Part shown: one piece after another, positions 7,989-16,525 of the stretch | Numbering within the stretch: position 1 is the first letter of the stretch | Layout: every line of letters starts with the position of its first letter | Assembly: GCF_004116405.1 (NCBI RefSeq) | Contig: NZ_SDIC01000004.1 | Location: forward strand, 416,079-480,078 | Reading direction: 5' to 3' | Source of the DNA: Halegenticoccus tardaugens | Lineage (GTDB): Archaea > Halobacteriota > Halobacteria > Halobacteriales > Haloferacaceae | DNA: 64,000 bases | Notes under the pieces: generated by a model | Database searches by the model: none | What the model was told of the DNA's origin: nothing | The model's input: the letters and a program-made list of their open reading frames with translations, nothing else | Translations under genes and position numbers: made by a program

Positions 7989-8642
7989 TCACCGGCCGAA
8001 CGGTCGCCAGTACAGCAGCGCGACCGTGACGAGGAACACCGCGGTCGAGAGGTCGTACGAGAGCGCCGTCGCCGACGCCGCGAGCGCCGTTCCGCTCCCG
8101 AAGACGCCGGTCGCGACCGAGGCGATGATCGGCCACGAACAGGAGACGCAGGAGAGCAGACCGAGGACGCCCGACACCGCAGCGCCGGCGGCGTCGACGA
8201 CCGTCGCGTACACGAGGTACGCGAGCGCGACGTAGCCGACCACCCGGGCGGGCATGAGCACGAGGTTCACCGACTCGCCGGCGTACACCAGCGCCGGGCC
8301 CCACCCCGGCGGGAGCCACGCGATTCGAAACCCCGTCGCGACGTGCCCCGCGCCCGCGACGAGGCCGCCGGCGACCGCGAGCGCGACGAAGTAGCCGGCG
8401 GCGACGGCCGCGGCCTTCCGCTTCGTCGCCCGTCCCGCGGGGGCGACGTCCGTCCGCAGGATCGCCCACGCGCCGACGAGAACCCACAGCAGGCCGTAGA
8501 CGGTGTACCGGAGCGGTTCGATCGATCCCTCGGTGAACAGGACGTACGCCAGCGTCAGGAGGACGACGGAGTTCAAGAGCAGTCCGCCGTAGAGCAGGGT
8601 TTCGCGCGTCGGCCGGAGTCCGGTTGCGGTGACGGTACTCAT
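7989..8642 (-). CDS. Polytopic membrane protein (DUF7546-like), cytochrome oxidase biogenesis neighbourhood
   Basis: 217 residues with about six hydrophobic helices and the motif GLLSCVSCSWPII near residue 160, a CxxC in a membrane segment that could bind metal or haem or be redox active. It starts 18 bases after the haem O synthase stop, so the two are probably co-transcribed. That context suggests, without proving, a role in maturation of the haem-copper oxidase. I recall this family (DUF7546) from the same position in other haloarchaea. Confidence 0.7.
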   Translation of the reverse strand: MSTVTATGLRPTRETLLYGGLLLNSVVLLTLAYVLFTEGSIEPLRYTVYGLLWVLVGAWAILRTDVAPAGRATKRKAAAVAAGYFVALAVAGGLVAGAGHVATGFRIAWLPPGWGPALVYAGESVNLVLMPARVVGYVALAYLVYATVVDAAGAAVSGVLGLLSCVSCSWPIIASVATGVFGSGTALAASATALSYDLSTAVFLVTVALLYWRPFGR

Positions 8643-8660
8643 GGTGGGGATCGGATGGGG

Positions 8661-10058
8661 TCAGATCGCGAGCGCGTCGACGACGACGGCGAGGAGCAGA
8701 CAGCCGAGGTAGGCGTTGGAGGCGTGGAACGCCCGGAACGCCGCGGCCTCCGTCTGCTCGTAGTGGAGGCGGACGACCGCCCAGAGGAAGATCGCGCCGA
8801 CGGCGACGCCGGTGACGACGTACAGCGGCCCGAGCGATCCGACCGCCGCCAGCACGCCCGCCGCGACGAGCGTCGCGCCGAGGTACCAGAGGATGTGCCG
8901 TCGGGTGGCGGTCTCGCCGCGGACGACGGGCATCATCGGGAAGCCGCCGCGCGCGTAGTCGTCCTTGTACGCCAGCGCGAGGTTGTAAAAGTGCGCGGGC
9001 GTCCACAGGAAGATGACCCCGGCGAGCACGAGGCCCCCGAGGCCGATCTCTCCCGTCACGGCCGCCCAGCCGATGACGGCCGGGAGCGCGCCGGCGAGCC
9101 CGCCGATGACGGTGTTCTGGACCGTGTTCGGCTTGAGGACGAGCGTGTAGACGACGCTGTAAAAGAGGATCGCGACGAGTCCCAGCGCCGCCGCGAGGAG
9201 GTTCACGCTCGCGAAGAGCGCGAGCGAGACGGCCGCGAGCGCGACGCCGAACGCCACGGCGTTTCGGACGGGCACGAGTTCGGTCGCGAGGGGGCGGTCG
9301 TTCGTCCGGGACATGCGCCGGTCGATGTCGCGTTCGAGGACGTGGTTGAACGTTCCGCTCGCGCCGATCGCGATCGCCCCGCCGCCGAGGGTCGCGAGGA
9401 CAGTCCGCGGGGAGAGGCCGGGGCCGCCGGCGAGCGCCATCCCCGCCGAGGCGACGAGACAGAGCAGCCACATCAGCCGCGGTTTCATCAGCCGGAAGTA
9501 GGCGGCAGCCGTCGCCTTCGCGCGGACGATCGGGTCGGACGGAAGCGTCGGTTCGTCCGCCGGCGGCGGCAGGTCCGGTTCGGGCGCTCGTCCGGGAACG
9601 TCGCCCGGATCGCCCGTCTCGGCTTCGAGGGTCCACGCGAGCGCGGCGAGGAGACCGCCGAAGATGACGATCGCGACGACGAGGTGCACGGCGGAGAGCG
9701 TGACGTCGCCGCCGATCGTCGCCACGAGCGCGCCGAGTCCGGCCTGTATCGGGTACAGCGCGAGGGACGTTCCGAGCGCGGCTTTGACGCGCGTCGAAGC
9801 GCCGCGTCGCCAGCCGAGAACCGCCGTCGCGACCACGAGCAGGCCGACGAGGAAGGCGACGACCCGGTGGCCCATCGCGACGGAGCCGTCGATCGTCGTC
9901 GGGACCGTCCAGCCGTCGCCGCAGGCGGGCCACGCCGTGCAGGCCGCGGTCGCGTCGGTGAGCGCCGTCGCCGCGCCGACGACGAGCAGGAGATAGACGC
10001 CCATCGCCGTCGCGGCGAGCAGCTCGGGGAAGGGATCTCGTCTCTCTGTTGCTACCAC
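8661..10058 (-). CDS. ctaB: Haem O synthase (protohaem IX farnesyltransferase) fused to a half-CtaA domain
   Basis: 465 residues. Residues about 1-150 form four membrane helices resembling one half of CtaA/Cox15 haem A synthase, with His63-type (MGHRV) and SAVHLV histidines. A Pro/Asp-rich linker follows. Residues about 180-465 are a UbiA-family prenyltransferase with the CtaB motif NHVLERDIDRRMSRTNDRPL and YKDDYARGGFPMMP. CtaB farnesylates haem B to haem O for the terminal oxidase. Translation probably begins at GTG 10058; the next Met is inside the first helix. It is divergent from coxB. Confidence 0.9.
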   Translation of the reverse strand: MVATERRDPFPELLAATAMGVYLLLVVGAATALTDATAACTAWPACGDGWTVPTTIDGSVAMGHRVVAFLVGLLVVATAVLGWRRGASTRVKAALGTSLALYPIQAGLGALVATIGGDVTLSAVHLVVAIVIFGGLLAALAWTLEAETGDPGDVPGRAPEPDLPPPADEPTLPSDPIVRAKATAAAYFRLMKPRLMWLLCLVASAGMALAGGPGLSPRTVLATLGGGAIAIGASGTFNHVLERDIDRRMSRTNDRPLATELVPVRNAVAFGVALAAVSLALFASVNLLAAALGLVAILFYSVVYTLVLKPNTVQNTVIGGLAGALPAVIGWAAVTGEIGLGGLVLAGVIFLWTPAHFYNLALAYKDDYARGGFPMMPVVRGETATRRHILWYLGATLVAAGVLAAVGSLGPLYVVTGVAVGAIFLWAVVRLHYEQTEAAAFRAFHASNAYLGCLLLAVVVDALAI

Positions 10059-10189
10059 GTGTGGGTCACTTGTCGTCGCTTGGAAACGGCGGTACTTAGG
10101 CGCGCCGTTTCGTCCGACGGCGTTCGAGAATCGCTCGCCCGGCCGGAGTCAGCAGCTATTTACGTCGTCTATTCTAAGCCCCGAACAGC

Positions 10190-11044
10190 ATGAAGCGTAC
10201 GCGTTACGCGCTCGTTGCGTTGCTCTCGGCGGTGACGCTCGCGCTCGCCGTCGAGCCGGCGGCGGCGCAGACGTCCACCTCGTCAGGCCTCATAAACGAG
10301 CTGAACCTCAAGCTGCTGTACGTCGCGATCCCGATCACGCTTCTGGTCGAGGTCATCCTCATCTACACCGTGTTGAAGTTCCGGAACAACCCCGATCCGA
10401 AGCCGACGAAGGAGAACCGCCGGCTGGAGATCACCTGGACGATCGCGACGGCGATCATCCTGCTTTTCGTCGGCGTCGCCTCCTACGGCGTGCTCGCGGA
10501 CCCGGCCGTCACGTACATGGAGGACTCGCAGGATCAGGAGGCGGGACCGGGCCCGAACGACGTCGTCGTCAACGCGGAGGCGTTCCAGTGGGGCTGGGAG
10601 ATGACCTACCCCCGTGAAAACGTCACGAGCGGCGCGACGATCGTCCTCCCGCAGGGTCAGGACGTGTACATACAGGTGACGTCGCGCGACGTGATACACG
10701 CGTTCCACGTGCCCGATCTCGGGTTGAAAATGGACGCCATTCCGGGCGAGCAGAACACCATCATGACGACGCCGCTGGAGACGGGCGAGTACCAGGGCTA
10801 CTGCGCCGAGTACTGCGGCGTCTCCCACTCGCAGATGTACTTCACGGTGGAGGTCGTCCCGCAGGACCAGTACCAGCAGTGGCTGCAGGAGCAGCGCAAC
10901 TCCGGCGGGGACGGTGACGGCGGTAACCAGAGCGCCGGCGGCAATCAGAGCGCAGGTGGGAACCAGAGCGCCGACGGGAACCAGTCCGGCGGCAACAGCT
11001 CGGCGGTGAACGTGCCGCCCGCGCTCGTCGCGCTCGGCAACTGA
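10190..11044 (+). CDS. coxB: Cytochrome c oxidase subunit II
   Basis: 284 residues: signal peptide (about 1-26), two membrane helices (41-62 and 82-103), then a cupredoxin domain with all Cu-A ligands (His170, Cys205, Cys209, His213, Met216, in CAEYCGVSHSQM). It accepts electrons from a copper protein for the haem-copper oxidase. The C-terminal tail of about 45 residues is built of GGNQSA-type repeats carrying five N-X-S sequons. A TATA-like CTATTTACG lies about 30 bases upstream. Subunit I is not adjacent. Confidence 0.93.
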   Translation: MKRTRYALVALLSAVTLALAVEPAAAQTSTSSGLINELNLKLLYVAIPITLLVEVILIYTVLKFRNNPDPKPTKENRRLEITWTIATAIILLFVGVASYGVLADPAVTYMEDSQDQEAGPGPNDVVVNAEAFQWGWEMTYPRENVTSGATIVLPQGQDVYIQVTSRDVIHAFHVPDLGLKMDAIPGEQNTIMTTPLETGEYQGYCAEYCGVSHSQMYFTVEVVPQDQYQQWLQEQRNSGGDGDGGNQSAGGNQSAGGNQSADGNQSGGNSSAVNVPPALVALGN

Positions 11045-11142
11045 TCCCGCGTCACGTTTCCGGTCTTTTCGCGGCGTTCCCGCCCGACGGTCGGCGGGGC
11101 GCTGCTCGTCGATCGCGTCCTCGACGGGGAGCTGCGCTCCGA

Positions 11143-11571
11143 TCAGCCGCGTTCCCGGAGGATCCGATCGATGATTCTGCCGGTTGACAGCAGTTCGTCG
11201 TCGTATCGCTGCTCGCGCGGGGACGCGCGCCTGACCTCGCAGTCGATCCCCCGCTCCGCGAGGGCCGCCTCGATCGCCGCCTCGTCGTGGTGCTGATCGT
11301 ATCCCAGCGCGATGACGTCCGGGCGGATGCGCTCTATCGGGACGAAGATGTCCTCCGGGTGGCCGAGGTGCGCCTCGTCGACGACGGAGAAGGCGGCGAC
11401 CATGTCCCGGCGCTGTCGGCCTGGGAGGATCGGTTTCCGCTTGTGCGTCACGTTCGCGCGCCGGGCGACGATGACGTGCAGTTCGTCGCCCATCGCCGCC
11501 GCGTCTTCGAGGTAGTGGAGGTGTCCGGGGTGGAGGATGTCGAACGTCCCCTGTGCGATAACGGTCGTCAT
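11143..11571 (-). CDS. ribL: Archaeal FAD synthase (RibL)
   Basis: 142 residues of the nucleotidyltransferase superfamily with the HxGH motif (HPGH, residues 14-17) in [14 protein letters not shown]. The closest family is archaeal RibL, which transfers AMP from ATP to FMN. The related glycerol-3-phosphate or ethanolamine-phosphate cytidylyltransferases share the fold, so substrate is assigned by family. Its ATG overlaps the stop of the JAMM-protease gene (ATGA), so the two are translated together; the same pairing exists, from memory, in Haloferax. Confidence 0.85.
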   Translation of the reverse strand: MTTVIAQGTFDILHPGHLHYLEDAAAMGDELHVIVARRANVTHKRKPILPGRQRRDMVAAFSVVDEAHLGHPEDIFVPIERIRPDVIALGYDQHHDEAAIEAALAERGIDCEVRRASPREQRYDDELLSTGRIIDRILRERG

Positions 11572-12059
11572 AGGTCGTCGGAGAGTTCCTCGTCGATGTC
11601 GGCCTGCGTGAAGTCGAAGAACGATTCCGGATCCGGGAGGTCGACGTCGATCACGTCGAGCGCCGTCGGTTTCCCCTCCCGGTCGAACGCGCGCCAGTCG
11701 GTCCGGCGGTACGGCGCGCCGACGATGACGTGAACGATGCCCCGCGTGAACGTCGCGAGGTCGGCGTCGCTCGGTCGGAGCACGCCGTTCGGGTGCGAGT
11801 GGATGGAGCCGACGGCGCGCATGTCGTTCGGGATCAGGCTCGTCCGCACCGTTGCGCTCACCGGATTCGACTCCGTCGCCGGAACGACGAGCACGTCGGT
11901 GATGACCGTCCCGTCGCGATCGAGTCCCAGCCGTCGGGCGTCCTCGCCGCGCAGGAGCCCCATGTACTCGTTCGGGTGGGACTCCTCCGACGCTTCGAGC
12001 GCGAATTCGAGCGTCTCCTCGGCGATACCGAGGAGGTCGCCCGACCGGAAGAGGCGCAT
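11568..12059 (-). CDS. JAMM/MPN+ metalloprotease (HvJAMM2-like)
   Basis: 163 residues. The JAMM zinc site is complete: Glu31 (HPNEYMGLL), then [16 protein letters not shown] with His87, His89, Ser97 and Asp100. Haloarchaeal JAMM proteases remove SAMP ubiquitin-like modifiers; this one resembles the second, less studied paralogue rather than a proven desampylase. It lies first in a two-gene operon with ribL. Proteolytic activity is likely from the intact site; the substrate is inferred only. Confidence 0.82.
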   Translation of the reverse strand: MRLFRSGDLLGIAEETLEFALEASEESHPNEYMGLLRGEDARRLGLDRDGTVITDVLVVPATESNPVSATVRTSLIPNDMRAVGSIHSHPNGVLRPSDADLATFTRGIVHVIVGAPYRRTDWRAFDREGKPTALDVIDVDLPDPESFFDFTQADIDEELSDDL

Positions 12060-12152
12060 GTCCGTTCGTGGGGCGCGTCGCCTTCTAAGGGTTCCGGAAG
12101 GTCTCGGAGCGATCATGCAAAGCTTAACTCCCGCCCCCCACTTAGCTCGCCC

Positions 12153-14054
12153 ATGACCGATGCAAACGCCGGGGATTCCGGCAACGGGTCGGATTCGCGG
12201 TCCGTCGTCTACGATCTCGCGCCCGCGTGCGCGGCCGACGACGTCGAGGTGAACGCCCGATACCACGCCGTCGTCAACGGCGTCGTCGACTACGGCGTCT
12301 TCGTCGACGTCTCCGACAGCGTCTCCGGGCTCGTCCACGAGTCGAACCTCGATCGAACGTACCGCGTCGGCGACCGGCTCATCGTCGAACTGGTCGAGAT
12401 AAAGGAGAACGGCGACATCGCCTTCGACGTCGTCGATCCCGGACAGTATCGAACCGTCACGGTCGACTGCGCCCCCGAATCGGTGCCGATCGCGTCGCTC
12501 GCACCGGGGGAGGACGCCGTCGTCGAGGGTGCGGTCGTCCAGATCAAACAGACCGGCGGGCCGACCATCTTCCACGTCAACGACGGAACGGGAATCGTCG
12601 CCTGCGCAGCCTTCGAACAGGCGGGAGTGCGCGCGCACCCCGACGTCGAAGTCACGGATCTCGTCCGCGTCAACGGGTCCGTCGAACGACACGACGGCGC
12701 GAAGCAGATCGAGGCCGACTCGCTCGATCGGCTGACCGGCGAGGCGGCCGAATCGGCCCGCGCCGACCTCGACGCCGCCCTGAAAGAACGCGCCGAACCG
12801 AACGACGTCGAACCGCTCGTCGAGTGGCCCGCCTTCGAGAAGCTTCGATCCGACATCGAAACCGTCGCCCGTCTCCTCCGACGGACGGTCCTCGAAGGCC
12901 GACCGATCCGCGTGCGCCACCACGCCGACGGCGACGGAATGTGCGCGTCGATCCCGGTTCAGCTCGCGCTGGAGAACTTCATCGCCGAGGTTCACGAGGA
13001 CCCCGACGCCCCCCGTCACCTGTTCAAGCGGCTGCCGAGCAAGGCTCCCTTCTACGAGATGGAGGACGTCACTCGCGACCTCAACTTCGCGCTCGAAGGA
13101 CGCGCCCGCCACGGACAGAAACTCCCCTTCCTCCTGATGCTCGACAACGGGAGCACGGAAGAGGACGTCCCAGCCTACGAGAATCTCGCCCACTACGACA
13201 TTCCCATCGCGGTCGTCGACCACCACCACCCGGATCCCGAGGCGGTGGAGCCGCTGCTCGACGCCCACGTGAACCCCTACCTGCACGACGAGGACTACCG
13301 CATCACGACGGGCATGATGTGCGTCGAACTCGCGCGAATGATCGACCCCGACCTGACGGACGGCCTCCGGCACGTCCCCGCGGTCGCCGGGCTCTCGGAC
13401 CGCTCGAAGGCCGAGGTGATGAGCGACTACGTCGCGCTCGCGGAGAGCGAAGGGTACGGCCGCGATGACCTCGAAGACATCGGCGAGGCGCTCGACTACG
13501 CGGCCCACTGGCTTCGCTACGACGCGGGCGAGACGCTCGTCAACGACGTGCTCAACGTCGGCTGCGAGGACGAAACGCGCCACCGCGAGCTCGTCGACTT
13601 TCTCTCCGAGCGCGCGGAACGCGACGTCGACCGCCAGCTCGCAGCGGTCGAGCCGCACGTCGACCACGAACGCCTCGAGAGCGGCGCGCACCTGTACACC
13701 GTCGATCTCGACAACTTCGCCCACCGATTCACCTACCCCGCACCGGGCAAGACCACCGGAAACCTCCACGATCGAAAGGTGATGGAGACGGGCGAGCCCG
13801 TCATCACGGTCGGCTACGGACCGGACTTCGCGGTGCTCCGATCGGACGGCGTCCGGCTCGACATCCCCCAGATGGTCGCCGAACTCAACGAGGAGGTCAC
13901 CGGCGGCGGCGTCAACGGCGGCGGCCACCTCGTCGTCGGCTCGATCAAGTTCGTCAAGGGCATGCGCGAGGAGGTCATCGACAGCCTCGTCGACAAGATG
14001 GCGGACGCCGACCTCGACGAGGAGCTGTCGAGCACGGTTACGATCGACTCCTGA
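12153..14054 (+). CDS. DHH-family single-strand nuclease with S1 and OB domains (archaeal RecJ-like)
   Basis: 633 residues: S1 domain (about 30-95), OB-fold nucleic acid-binding domain (about 110-195), then a DHH phosphoesterase domain with HHADGDGMCA, LDNGS and VVDHHH motifs and a C-terminal DHHA1-like domain ending GGGVNGGGHL. Metal-binding motifs are intact, so exonuclease activity is expected. It belongs to the archaeal S1-OB-DHH group; I recall a similarly placed Haloferax gene described as RecJ4. A TATA-like GCTTAACT about 30 bases upstream supports the ATG at 12153. The gene is divergent from the JAMM gene. Confidence 0.88.
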   Translation: MTDANAGDSGNGSDSRSVVYDLAPACAADDVEVNARYHAVVNGVVDYGVFVDVSDSVSGLVHESNLDRTYRVGDRLIVELVEIKENGDIAFDVVDPGQYRTVTVDCAPESVPIASLAPGEDAVVEGAVVQIKQTGGPTIFHVNDGTGIVACAAFEQAGVRAHPDVEVTDLVRVNGSVERHDGAKQIEADSLDRLTGEAAESARADLDAALKERAEPNDVEPLVEWPAFEKLRSDIETVARLLRRTVLEGRPIRVRHHADGDGMCASIPVQLALENFIAEVHEDPDAPRHLFKRLPSKAPFYEMEDVTRDLNFALEGRARHGQKLPFLLMLDNGSTEEDVPAYENLAHYDIPIAVVDHHHPDPEAVEPLLDAHVNPYLHDEDYRITTGMMCVELARMIDPDLTDGLRHVPAVAGLSDRSKAEVMSDYVALAESEGYGRDDLEDIGEALDYAAHWLRYDAGETLVNDVLNVGCEDETRHRELVDFLSERAERDVDRQLAAVEPHVDHERLESGAHLYTVDLDNFAHRFTYPAPGKTTGNLHDRKVMETGEPVITVGYGPDFAVLRSDGVRLDIPQMVAELNEEVTGGGVNGGGHLVVGSIKFVKGMREEVIDSLVDKMADADLDEELSSTVTIDS

Positions 14055-14078
14055 TCGAGATCGGGATCGGACTACCCG

Positions 14079-15725
14079 TCACCCCTTTTCGCCCCCTCTC
14101 GTTTCGGCCGCGAATCCGATCCTTCTGCGGGCGTACGCGAGCGCCCCGAGGACGACGGCGACGACCGCTGCGACGAGGCCGACCGGGATCGGTGGTTTTC
14201 CGGTGTCCCAGTCGGCTTCGAACACGCCGCGGTAGTACGCGGCGGCCGCCTCGCTCTCGAGCACGAGCGCGACTTCGCGGTTCTCCCGGACGGAGGCGTT
14301 GTTCCAGTTGACGCTGCCGAGGACGACGCGGTCGTCGACGACGATTCCCTTCGCGTGAATCTTCTCGTACCGTCCGCGCGGCTCCGCGATCTGCGCCTCC
14401 AGCGGGAGGCTCCGCCGCTCCGCGTACCCGTTCACCGAGTCGACGAGGGCGCGATTATCTTCCTCGACGTACCACGCCCCTGAGAGGAGAATTCGAACTC
14501 GGACGCCCCGCTCCGCGGCGCGGACGCTCGCCCGGAGAAACGGGTGCGTCCTGTCGTCCACCGTCGGCTGGACGACGTCGATCCGCTCCGACGCGCCGTC
14601 GAGTTCGTCGACGATCGCCTCCTCGGCGTTCCCCGGAGCCGTCACGACGCGCACGCGGTCGACCTCGACCCGCTCGGTCTCGACGCGCGAAGCGTACCGT
14701 CCGTCCGCCGGCTCCGACTCGACGAACGTTTGCCCCCGCCTGAACTCGCGCCACGGCGTCGAGTCGCGCCAGCCGGCGTCGGCGTCGAACACTCCGGCGA
14801 GTTCGGCGGCGGTGTCGCTCGACTCGACCTCGACGCCCCATCCGCGGCTCCCTCTGCCGCCGGTTCCGGACGGTTTCCAGTTCTCGGTCATCACGAGCGC
14901 GCGGTCGTCGACGACGGCGTACTTCGGGTGGTGGAACGCGTACCGAGCCCGCTCGCCGCCGATAACCTCGACCTCGACGCCCGACGCGGTGAGCCGGTCG
15001 AGCACGGTCGCCTCGCGCGCCGCGATCCCACCGACCGGGGCATCGTCGACGAGCACCCGGACTGAGACGCCTCGCTCTACAGCCGCGACGAGTTCGTCCG
15101 CGACGTCGCGGGAGGTGAACGTGTACGCCGCGAGGAGAATCCGACGATCGGCGCGTCGGAGTGCCGCGGTCGGCACGGCCGGATCGTCGGGAAGGACGAA
15201 CGCGCGGGCCGTCGCGGGCCCCGCGTCGACCGCCGATCGTGGCTCGTATCCGAGCGGTCGCCAGCGCGGCTCCCCGTCCCGTATCCACCGCTCGCCTTCG
15301 GGAGCGTCGTCGTACGAGACGGCGTCGACGGCGTCCCCGTCGCGGAGGAGTCGGACGCGTTCGCCGTCGTTCGCCAGCGCGAGCCGATCCGACACCTCGA
15401 CGACGCGATGGTCGGTGCTCTCGGCGGCCGAGTCCGGGTCCGGGCTGAGCGCGACGCGACCGCTCGTTCCGTCCGGGATTCGAACCGTCGACTCCCCGTC
15501 GGCGAGCGACCACCCGTCCGACGCGTTCGGAAGCGTCACGACGACGAACTCGCCCCGGTCCTCGTCCACGACCGGATTCGGGTAGAGTTCGACGATTCGC
15601 GCGCCGTCGGCGTCGGATCGACGGGGCTCGCGCTCGTCGGCTCCGGCGGCGATCGACGCCGAGAGGACGAGCAGACAAACGACGCAGGCTACGACGCGGG
15701 ACACGGAACGCGGTGGTTCCGTCAT
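14079..15725 (-). CDS. Secreted, membrane-anchored phospholipase D-like protein with lamin-tail-like N-domain
   Basis: 548 residues. There is an N-terminal signal peptide (about 1-28), a lamin-tail-like beta domain (about 40-140), and two PLD half-sites with HxKx4D: HHPKYAVVDD (around 265) and IHAKGIVVDD (around 465), each followed by a family Asn (MTENWK, SVNWNN). A C-terminal helix (about 515-535) with a basic tail follows. The active sites face outside. PLD-superfamily members include nucleases and phospholipases, and the substrate here is unknown. Each HKD motif keeps its catalytic His and Lys. Confidence 0.82.
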   Translation of the reverse strand: MTEPPRSVSRVVACVVCLLVLSASIAAGADEREPRRSDADGARIVELYPNPVVDEDRGEFVVVTLPNASDGWSLADGESTVRIPDGTSGRVALSPDPDSAAESTDHRVVEVSDRLALANDGERVRLLRDGDAVDAVSYDDAPEGERWIRDGEPRWRPLGYEPRSAVDAGPATARAFVLPDDPAVPTAALRRADRRILLAAYTFTSRDVADELVAAVERGVSVRVLVDDAPVGGIAAREATVLDRLTASGVEVEVIGGERARYAFHHPKYAVVDDRALVMTENWKPSGTGGRGSRGWGVEVESSDTAAELAGVFDADAGWRDSTPWREFRRGQTFVESEPADGRYASRVETERVEVDRVRVVTAPGNAEEAIVDELDGASERIDVVQPTVDDRTHPFLRASVRAAERGVRVRILLSGAWYVEEDNRALVDSVNGYAERRSLPLEAQIAEPRGRYEKIHAKGIVVDDRVVLGSVNWNNASVRENREVALVLESEAAAAYYRGVFEADWDTGKPPIPVGLVAAVVAVVLGALAYARRRIGFAAETRGGEKG

Positions 15726-15816
15726 CGGATATAAGATCTACCCCGAAGTCCTGTCGTCACGACAATTTCCGGATAGGTGCGGTAACTATAGGGGTGTCGA
15801 GGTGCCAGTGAACGTG

Positions 15817-16440
15817 ATGAACGTTGCGCTCTTCGGTGCGGACGGCCGGACGGGTCGCCGCCTCCTCCTGCGGCTTCTCGACGTGGGCCACGAGGTCACG
15901 GCGCTCACGCGATCCCCGGCGCGCCTGCCCGACCGTTCGAACCTCCGGACGATGCGCGGGGACGTTCGAGATACGGCGCTGGTGCGAGAGGCCGTCCGGA
16001 GGCAGGACGCGGTCGTGAGCGCACTCGACGGACTGACGGACGGAGCGGAACGCGTCCCCGTCGTTTCGACCGGAACCGCGAACGTCGTAGACGGGATGCG
16101 AGCGACCGACGTCGGTCGGCTGGTCGTCGTCACGGGCGCGGGGATCCTCCAGTCGCCGGCTGGTCGCCTTCGGCTCGACGATCCTCTCTGTCGGTCCTTC
16201 CATCCGGAACTCGAGGCCGAACACCGCAAAGTCTACGACACACTCTCGGACACGGGTCTGGCCTGGACGGCCGTCTGCGCTCCGACGATCACGGACGATG
16301 GGGCGATCGGCGAGTACAGAACCGCGGTCGAGACGCTCCCTGAGGGAGGAACGCGGATCTCGGCGGACGACCTCGCGGCGTTCGTCGCGGCGCACCTCGA
16401 CGAACGGTACGTCGGAAAACGGGTCGGAATCTCGTACTGA
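15817..16440 (+). CDS. NAD(P)-binding Rossmann-fold oxidoreductase (SDR, NmrA-like)
   Basis: 207 residues of the atypical SDR group with the nucleotide motif ALFGADGRTGRRLL at the very N-terminus and VVVTGAG in mid-protein, resembling NAD(P)H-binding NmrA-like and biliverdin reductase B proteins. The TATA-like TAACTATAG at 15783-15790 sits about 30 bases before ATG 15817, so this start was preferred over GTG 15802. Function is probably redox sensing or reduction of a flavin-type substrate; no partner gene gives a clue. Confidence 0.78.
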   Translation: MNVALFGADGRTGRRLLLRLLDVGHEVTALTRSPARLPDRSNLRTMRGDVRDTALVREAVRRQDAVVSALDGLTDGAERVPVVSTGTANVVDGMRATDVGRLVVVTGAGILQSPAGRLRLDDPLCRSFHPELEAEHRKVYDTLSDTGLAWTAVCAPTITDDGAIGEYRTAVETLPEGGTRISADDLAAFVAAHLDERYVGKRVGISY

Positions 16441-16525
16441 ACCGCTCGAACTGCCGCGCCGAACGGGTCGCGGCTCCGCGCCGATCGGCCGGAAGGTTAC
16501 GCCAGCGGCGACCGTCGGGGGCTGA

